Assembly (NCBI GenBank): GCA_021443235.1
Contig: JABUUJ010000009.1
Location: forward strand, 29,516-39,580
Length of the DNA stretch: 10,065 bases
Direction: 5' to 3'
Source of the DNA: Muribaculaceae bacterium
Lineage (GTDB): Bacteria > Bacteroidota > Bacteroidia > Bacteroidales > Muribaculaceae
Made by a program: the position numbers and the translations under genes. Positions within the stretch are counted from its first letter, which is position 1, and the number at the start of each line of letters is the position of its first letter. Of the stretch, positions 5,749-10,065 are shown in pieces. The notes below the pieces were generated by a model. That model was given only the letters and a program-made list of their open reading frames with translations, made no database searches and was not told the origin of the DNA.

Positions 5749-8181
5749 TTATTTCTTGCGGCGGCGGCGGAAGATACCCTTCTTCTCGTCTTCTTCGTCG
5801 CCGTAGCCATAGCTGCCGTAACCGTAGCCATAACCGTAGCTGCCATAGCCGTAACCATAACCGTAGCCATAGCCATAGGCGCCGTAGCCGTAGTGCTTCT
5901 TGTCGAGCCTGACATCGTTGACGAGGAATGCCATGTTCTTGATTTTCTGCTCCTGGTTGAGGCGGTCGAGCTCCTCAAGATAACGGCGGTCGACTTTGCC
6001 ATCGCGCACTACATACATTGTCATGTCGACATGTCGGTTGATAAGACCGGCATCGGCGATGACACTGTAGGGCACTGTGTCGAGGATGATGTAGTCGTAG
6101 CGTTTCTTGAGCTCGGCAATTAGAGTTGCAAAGCGCTCGCCCATAAGCAGATTGGTGGGATTTGGAGGAATTGCGCCGATGCAGATAAAGTCGAAGTTGT
6201 CGTGCAATGCCCCCTTGACGATAATGTCGTCGATATTGGTCACCATACCCGAGAGATAGGCGCTCACGCCCACCGAGCTGTCGGCATTTCCCACATACTC
6301 GCTGAAGCGTCCTTTGCGCAAGTCAAGGTCGACGGCAATGACTTTCTTTCCCGAGTAGGCATAGCCAAGACACATGTTGACAGCCACAAACGACTTACCC
6401 TCGCCGGGCATTGTCGATGTGAACTGCACTACGAGACCGGCACCAGGCTCAGGCTTGGCGATGTAGTCAAGGTTGGCGCGAATGATGTGCATTGCCTCGG
6501 TGATGCGGTCGTGTCCATTCTCGGTAACGACAATCTGCCTGTCGCGCTCGCTTTTGCGCTTGGCGGGCAGCTCACCCACGATGGGCAAGTCGACAGCGTT
6601 CTCGATGTCGTGTCGAGTGTGGATGGTAGTGTCGAGCGAGTAAACCCAATAAACGATATAGAGTATTGTGGCAGGAATCAAGAAACCAATGAGGATACCG
6701 AAAAGGAGAATCTGGCTGGGAATGGGCGAGATGGGACCGCTTCCCACGGCTCGCTCCATAACCTTAGCGTTAGGCTCGGTGATGGCAAGTTGCAGTGCGT
6801 TTTCCTCACGCTTGTTGAGCAGGTACATGTAGAGTTGCTCCTTGATTTTCTGCTGTCGAGTAACCTCGGTGATGGCTTTTTCCTGTGAAGGCACAGCGAC
6901 GATGCCGCCATGTGCCACTCCAGCCTGGCTGTGAGCCTGAGCCTGCTGCATGCGCAACGAGCTGATGTAGTTGTCGATGCCACGCATGATGTTTTGGCGC
7001 TGAGTCGAGAGACTGCGGGTGAGCTCAAGCATAACAGGATTTTCCTGACTTGATGTGGCGGCAATCTTCTGGTATTTGAGCATCGACTCGTTGTAGGCGT
7101 TGATTTGCTGCTCGATTGACGAGTTGCTAATGCCAGTGTTGCTGGGGATGAGCTCGGTGCCTTGCATGCGCAGTAGGTAGTCCTGAACATAAGAGGCGAG
7201 GCTCACCTGCATATCGATTGACGCGGCATTGTCGGCATACTTGAGACCGGTGGCCGCGTCGGCATAGATTGCGCGGTTGGCGGCATGAGTCTTGAGGATT
7301 GCGACACGGTTGTCGACGCCGTTAAGGTCTTGTGCGAGAGCCTCAACGCGCTCGTTGATAAAGACCTCGGTGTTGCGTGCCACGATATTTTTGTCCTCGA
7401 TAGCGTCTTGGTTATACTGCGATATGATTGTGTTGAGGATGTCGACAGCCTCGTCGGAGTTGTCCCACACGAGCCGCAGGTTCATCACGTCGGATACTTT
7501 ATCGGCATGATCGGCAGTAAAAGCGCCCTTAATGCGCAGTGCCACGGCACGTGGTGTGCTGACTCGCACAATCACCTTGTAATTAATGAGTTTCTCGTCA
7601 AAATTCTTGGTTTTGGTGATTGCGATGGGTCCATATTTGGTCGAGACCTTGTTGCCAAAATGAGCCTTCTTCCAACCGCCGTCGCCGCTAACCTGGAACT
7701 CAAAGTCGTTGGTGCTCTTAGGTATTACCACTACCGAGAACGACTCCTTGACCTCGTTGAGCGGGGTGATTTGCACCGGCGTGCTGCGATAGATGTTAAC
7801 GTCGCGCAGGAACACGTGGCCATAGTATTGCACATTGTTGCCCATGCTCTTCACCACGTCCTCGATCATGTCGCTGGAGTGTATTTTGTAGAGTTCGTTA
7901 GGCAAGAAGTTGTCGCCGCTAATAGTCGCAAGGTCGCTGAATGCTTGAGTCTGCGTTCCTTGGTTGCTGTCTTTAGACTTTAAGAGAATCTGTGCCCTTG
8001 ACTGGTAGAGCAGAGGCTGTGATTTTCCATATAGGTAGGCGAGGCATCCGCATGCGATGATAGAGATCATAAACCAATACCAGTTGCGCACACATGCCAT
8101 GAAATAGGCTTTCATGGGCAGGCTTGAGCTATTTTTTTTAGCGTTACTGTTATTGCCTTCTAAGTTTACTTGTTGACTCAT
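5749..8181 (-). CDS. Wzc-like bacterial tyrosine autokinase (BY-kinase) for capsule/exopolysaccharide export
   Basis: This 810-residue inner-membrane protein has the fused architecture typical of Gram-negative polysaccharide co-polymerases, which control chain length and assembly of the export machinery through cycles of Tyr phosphorylation. Order: a short cytoplasmic N-terminus; TM1 at about 34-51; a periplasmic Wzz-type domain with alpha-helical stretches (about 52-488); TM2 at about 489-514; then the cytoplasmic kinase. Kinase motifs are ITEAMHIIRANL (560-571), Walker A MPGEGKS (591-597), Walker A' VIAVDLDLR (614-622) with Asp618 and Asp620, IPPNPTNLLMGERF (671-684) and Walker B YIILDTVP (697-704). 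The tail (764-794) is an almost pure Tyr-Gly repeat with 14 tyrosines, the expected autophosphorylation cluster, followed by an acidic patch and a terminal IFRRRRKK. The gene stands alone: no Wza export protein, Wzy, flippase or glycosyltransferase gene lies beside it in the window. The start at 8181 has no clear Shine-Dalgarno but follows a -7 box. Confidence 0.93.
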   Translation of the reverse strand: MSQQVNLEGNNSNAKKNSSSLPMKAYFMACVRNWYWFMISIIACGCLAYLYGKSQPLLYQSRAQILLKSKDSNQGTQTQAFSDLATISGDNFLPNELYKIHSSDMIEDVVKSMGNNVQYYGHVFLRDVNIYRSTPVQITPLNEVKESFSVVVIPKSTNDFEFQVSGDGGWKKAHFGNKVSTKYGPIAITKTKNFDEKLINYKVIVRVSTPRAVALRIKGAFTADHADKVSDVMNLRLVWDNSDEAVDILNTIISQYNQDAIEDKNIVARNTEVFINERVEALAQDLNGVDNRVAILKTHAANRAIYADAATGLKYADNAASIDMQVSLASYVQDYLLRMQGTELIPSNTGISNSSIEQQINAYNESMLKYQKIAATSSQENPVMLELTRSLSTQRQNIMRGIDNYISSLRMQQAQAHSQAGVAHGGIVAVPSQEKAITEVTRQQKIKEQLYMYLLNKREENALQLAITEPNAKVMERAVGSGPISPIPSQILLFGILIGFLIPATILYIVYWVYSLDTTIHTRHDIENAVDLPIVGELPAKRKSERDRQIVVTENGHDRITEAMHIIRANLDYIAKPEPGAGLVVQFTSTMPGEGKSFVAVNMCLGYAYSGKKVIAVDLDLRKGRFSEYVGNADSSVGVSAYLSGMVTNIDDIIVKGALHDNFDFICIGAIPPNPTNLLMGERFATLIAELKKRYDYIILDTVPYSVIADAGLINRHVDMTMYVVRDGKVDRRYLEELDRLNQEQKIKNMAFLVNDVRLDKKHYGYGAYGYGYGYGYGYGSYGYGYGYGSYGYGDEEDEKKGIFRRRRKK
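5808..5892 (-). repeat. Hexamer-based coding repeat (Tyr-Gly tail of the BY-kinase)
   Basis: On the coding strand the unit is TAY-GGY, giving blocks of 2, 6, 4 and 2 Tyr-Gly pairs interrupted by Ala, Ser and Ser. Tyr is coded by a mixture of TAC and TAT and Gly by GGC and GGT, so the DNA repeat is imperfect while the peptide repeat is exact. Gain or loss of units would keep the frame and change only the number of phosphorylatable tyrosines. Confidence 0.85.
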
Positions 8182-8228
8182 ATTTTGGCGTTTTGTTTTT
8201 GTTTTAATAAAGTGGTGTCACCAACATG

Positions 8229-8261
8229 CAAAGTTACACATTTTCTTAAAATTCTCACAAT
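8229..8261 (-). promoter_or_regulatory. Promoter of the BY-kinase gene
   Basis: On the minus strand TAACTTTG (8236 to 8229) is an exact -7 match, with ATTG (8261 to 8258) as a 3-of-4 match to the -33 TTTG at a 21-base spacer. The leader to the ATG at 8181 would be about 40-45 bases and A/T-rich. Confidence 0.6.
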
Positions 8262-8293
8262 AAATCTCACTAATTTTGCGAGTTTTGTCTCAC
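8253..8293. repeat. Three TCTCAC direct repeats upstream of the BY-kinase promoter
   Basis: TCTCAC occurs at 8253-8258, 8265-8270 and 8288-8293 (GTGAGA on the kinase strand), with start-to-start spacings of 12 and 23 bases. The first copy touches the putative -33 element. They could be regulator-binding half-sites, but six-base repeats in A/T-rich DNA may also be chance. Confidence 0.3.
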
Positions 8294-8301
8294 AAAAGGG
8301 C

Positions 8302-8332
8302 AAAAAAGAGGTGCGTCAAGCGTTGATGCACC
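8302..8332 (-). terminator. Intrinsic terminator downstream of the HD-domain gene
   Basis: On the minus strand GGTGC (8332-8328) pairs with GCACC (8314-8310). An inner TCAA/TTGA stem lies past one mismatch, the loop is three bases, and the hairpin leads through TC into six T residues (8307-8302). It starts ten bases after the HD gene stop and separates that gene from the kinase gene. Confidence 0.75.
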
Positions 8333-8341
8333 AAAAATTTG

Positions 8342-8962
8342 TTATTTTGCGACTACCTGCGCATAAATATCGTCGTATTTTTGTTTGATTGCCACGGGGT
8401 CGGCAATTATGCGCCGAAAATCGTCAAGTCGCTGAGCATTAGGGCTCTCGGGAATCCAAAGCTTGAGATAACCGCCATAGGCATATTTCTCGTTCATGTG
8501 GTCGATGAAACGCTGGTATTGCTCTTGCTCGTTAAGGTCGGGGAAATAGGTCTGGGTGTATTGTATTGTGCGTCGCACGATGACGTCGGCGATAATCTGC
8601 CTGTCGCTCTCGGCGATGATACGCCCGTAGATGGTGCGAGGTGCGTTGGTCGACGAGGCACGGTGATCCTCGGCGGCATCGGCAATGATTTCTATTTGCT
8701 CGGGCGTGAACCACTGCAGCAAGCGGCTGTCGTCACGGATGATGCGGGCGCTCGCCACATGGTGGAACTTGCGTCCTTGGCACATTCCCACATCGTGATA
8801 GGCTGCGGCGACGAGGAGCATGTCGCGGTCGACCTCGGGATAGAATTGCGCGAGTTGCTGGCTTTGTGCCATCACATATCGCGCGTGGTCGCGCTGATGC
8901 CCGGCGTCGAAGTTGTCGTAAAGTGGAAGTATCTCGTTTTCAATGAAATCGTGGAGTGACAT
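8342..8962 (-). CDS. HD-domain phosphohydrolase
   Basis: This is a 206-residue soluble protein of the HD superfamily, whose members use metal ions to hydrolyse phosphoester bonds in nucleotides or other phosphorylated small molecules. The conserved ligand series is visible: His26 (RDHARYV), His56-Asp57 (AAYHDVGM), a further His100 (AEDH) and Asp120 (AESDR). The domain covers about residues 20-125; the rest (130-206) is helical and rich in charged and aromatic residues. No GGDEF, RelA/SpoT synthetase or signal peptide is present, so it is a stand-alone HD protein and the substrate cannot be told from sequence. It lies downstream of lpxB on the same strand. I see no terminator and no TAnnTTTG box in the 243 bases between them, so cotranscription with lpxB is plausible. 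The start at 8962 immediately follows the 7-bp repeat array and has no clear ribosome-binding site. Confidence 0.8.
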   Translation of the reverse strand: MSLHDFIENEILPLYDNFDAGHQRDHARYVMAQSQQLAQFYPEVDRDMLLVAAAYHDVGMCQGRKFHHVASARIIRDDSRLLQWFTPEQIEIIADAAEDHRASSTNAPRTIYGRIIAESDRQIIADVIVRRTIQYTQTYFPDLNEQEQYQRFIDHMNEKYAYGGYLKLWIPESPNAQRLDDFRRIIADPVAIKQKYDDIYAQVVAK

Positions 8963-8968
8963 TGTAAT

Positions 8969-9054
8969 GTTTATTGTTTAATGTTTAGAGTTTATTGTTT
9001 AGAGTTTATAGAGTTTAGAGTTTAATGTTTAGAGTTTAATGTTTATTGTTTAGA
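8969..9054. repeat. 7-bp tandem repeat array (GTTTANN, 12 units)
   Basis: Twelve consecutive units begin with GTTTA, followed by one of four dinucleotides (TT, AT, GA, TA). The only interruption is a GA insertion at 9011-9012. Order of units: TT, AT, GA, TT, GA, TA, (GA), GA, AT, GA, AT, TT, GA. The array ends six bases before the HD gene start codon, so it forms that gene's upstream leader or promoter-proximal DNA. Confidence 0.9.
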
Positions 9055-9069
9055 GAGTATTTTTTTTCG

Positions 9070-9109
9070 CTTAGGCGCGTAGTCGCTTAGACGCATAGAC
9101 GAATCGGCG
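9070..9109. repeat. 8-bp tandem repeat (CNTAGNCG, four units plus one degenerate)
   Basis: CTTAGGCG, CGTAGTCG, CTTAGACG and CATAGACG follow one another directly, then the degenerate AATCGGCG. A run of eight T residues (9060-9067) separates it from the 7-bp array. No coding role is seen. Confidence 0.65.
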
Positions 9110-9132
9110 TGAGGTGACGATTATAACGAGCG

Positions 9133-9210
9133 GTCAAGGTCAAAGTCAAAGTCAAAGTCAAAGTCAAAGTCAAGGTCAAGGTCAAGGTCAAGGTCAACGT
9201 TAAGGTCAAT
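9133..9210. repeat. 6-bp tandem repeat array (GTCAAR, 13 units) over the lpxB 3' end
   Basis: Thirteen head-to-tail hexamers are present. Ten are GTCAAG or GTCAAA after GTCAAG starts the array; the last three are variants (GTCAAC, GTTAAG, GTCAAT). The five A-type units form one block (9139-9168) flanked by G-type units. The lpxB stop codon is in the last unit. On the minus strand each unit reads TTGACY, so in the lpxB frame there is a TGA or TAA in every unit; another frame would read Asp-Leu/Asp-Phe repeats. Confidence 0.92.
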
Positions 9211-10065
9211 GATGGCTTGTAATGGTGGTGGCGGCGGTGGCGCAGCAGTCGCTGGTGCCGAGGCGGGCTTGCATGCGTGCATAGCCGTTGAGCTGTGCTG
9301 TGCGCTGGTCGCCGTCGGGGAGTAGAGCCGCGAGGTGGTGGTCGATGGTGTCGGGCGAGCAGTGATGCAGCAGCAGTTCGGGAATGACAGGTTCATCGGC
9401 TATGAGGTTGGGCAGTGTGACATATTTGCCCTTGATAAACATGCCGTAGAATGTGTAGAGCAACTTGTTGCCGTTCATGCGGTAGCAAGCCACCTGCGGT
9501 GTTCCCAGCATTGCTGTCTCGAGCGTAGCGGTGCCGCTGGTGACCAGCGCTACACGCGCGTGGTGCACAAGTTCCCACGTCTGCCCAGTGACGATGAGCG
9601 CGGGCGAGTTCATAGCGTCGATGATGGCGTAATATACATTAGGGTTGACCGATGGCGCGGCGGCTATAACCATCTGATACTCGGGATGCCGTGCTGCGGC
9701 CTCGAGCATAGCGGGGAGGTTATCGTTGATTTCCTTTATGCGCGAGCCAGGCACGATAGCGATGATGGGTCGCTCGTCGAGGCCGTTGAGCCGCCCGAAC
9801 TCCTGCCGTGAGTGCATTGTCGTGAGCGCTTTGTTAATCTCGGCCACAGTGGGATTTCCCACATAGTTAACCTCGTAGTTGTGCTTCTTGTAGAAATCGA
9901 CCTCAAAGGGGAGGATGCAGTGCATGTGGTCGACATATCGCTTAATGCTGCGCACACGAAACTCCTTCCATGCCCAAATCTTGGGCGAGATGAAATAGTG
10001 CACCTTGATGCCAAGGTTGTGGGCAAACTTAGCGATTTTCAGGTTAAATGAAGGATAGTCGACCA
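9206..10065 (-). CDS. lpxB: Lipid-A-disaccharide synthase (partial, N-terminus outside window)
   Basis: LpxB is a peripheral inner-membrane GT19 glycosyltransferase that joins UDP-2,3-diacylglucosamine to lipid X, making the disaccharide core of lipid A. The last 285 codons are present; the frame is open at the window edge and the missing part is roughly the first 90-100 residues. Visible family blocks in order: DYPSFN near the edge (the substrate-binding D-x-P-x-FN region), VHYFISPKIWAWKE, YVGNP, the nucleotide-sugar loop IVPGSR, TSGTATLETAMLGTPQVACYR and LPNLIADEPVIPELLL. An internal GTG at about 10003 is not the start, since conserved sequence continues upstream. The C-terminus (RLGTSDCCATAATTITSHH) is of ordinary length, and the stop falls in the hexamer repeat. 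In Bacteroidetes surE often precedes lpxB, but that region is outside the window. Confidence 0.95.
   Translation of the reverse strand, partial: VDYPSFNLKIAKFAHNLGIKVHYFISPKIWAWKEFRVRSIKRYVDHMHCILPFEVDFYKKHNYEVNYVGNPTVAEINKALTTMHSRQEFGRLNGLDERPIIAIVPGSRIKEINDNLPAMLEAAARHPEYQMVIAAAPSVNPNVYYAIIDAMNSPALIVTGQTWELVHHARVALVTSGTATLETAMLGTPQVACYRMNGNKLLYTFYGMFIKGKYVTLPNLIADEPVIPELLLHHCSPDTIDHHLAALLPDGDQRTAQLNGYARMQARLGTSDCCATAATTITSHH

Noticed and set aside
6202..7983. Plus-strand open frames opposite the BY-kinase gene
   Set aside because: They are shadows of the kinase gene, have no domain similarity, and lie on the strand opposite a fully conserved coding sequence.
8271..8278. TAATTTTG on the plus strand, an exact -7 match
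   Set aside because: No plausible plus-strand gene follows; the DNA downstream is the HD gene terminator and its antisense. Probably chance in A/T-rich DNA.
8969..9210. CRISPR array
   Set aside because: Units are 6-8 bases with no unique spacers, and no cas genes are near. These are simple tandem repeats.
9121..9396. Minus-strand frame ending in Asp-Leu/Asp-Phe repeats
   Set aside because: It overlaps lpxB in another frame, and its tail is only the translation of the hexamer array. No start signal is seen.

Overview
The window looks like chromosomal DNA of a member of Bacteroidales (Bacteroidota), possibly Muribaculaceae or a relative. The evidence is a PG_1098-type methyltransferase with a THUMP-like C-terminus, a LpxB of Bacteroidetes type, a membrane BY-kinase with a tyrosine-rich tail, and several upstream regions carrying the Bacteroidetes -7 promoter element TAnnTTTG instead of a -10/-35 pair. 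Shine-Dalgarno sequences are weak or absent. The family-level placement is inference.

Layout. Positions 1-1472 (minus strand) hold a two-gene operon: a SAM-dependent methyltransferase (309-1472), then an exported polysaccharide-deacetylase-like protein (312 to the window edge, partial), joined by an ATGA overlap. Divergent from it, across a G-rich intergenic region of 173 bp, is valS (1646-4348, plus). valS is followed by a cluster of palindromes and an intrinsic terminator (4446-4484). Next is an AT-richer Fic-family AMPylase gene with its own promoter (4589-5656, plus). A bidirectional terminator (5688-5730) separates it from a convergent Wzc-like capsule/EPS tyrosine kinase gene (5749-8181, minus). 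Upstream of the kinase lie a promoter region with TCTCAC direct repeats, the terminator of the preceding gene, an HD-domain phosphohydrolase gene (8342-8962, minus) and the 3' part of lpxB (9206 to the window edge, minus).

How the genes relate. valS is translation housekeeping. lpxB (lipid A synthesis), the BY-kinase (control of polysaccharide chain export) and the deacetylase are cell-envelope functions. They are not one operon: terminators and individual promoters separate most transcription units. lpxB and the HD gene may be cotranscribed, since I see neither a terminator nor a -7 box between them. The Fic gene looks like an accessory insertion.

Most unusual feature. The 243 bp between lpxB and the HD gene are built almost entirely of three consecutive, unrelated tandem repeats with periods of 6 bp (13 units), 8 bp (4-5 units) and 7 bp (12 units). 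The lpxB stop codon lies inside the first array, and that array puts an in-frame stop every six bases. The BY-kinase C-terminus is another hexamer-based repeat, coding for a Tyr-Gly tail with 14 tyrosines. I found no CRISPR array, tRNA, rRNA, insertion sequence or clear defence island, and no strong evidence of a wholly new multi-gene system.
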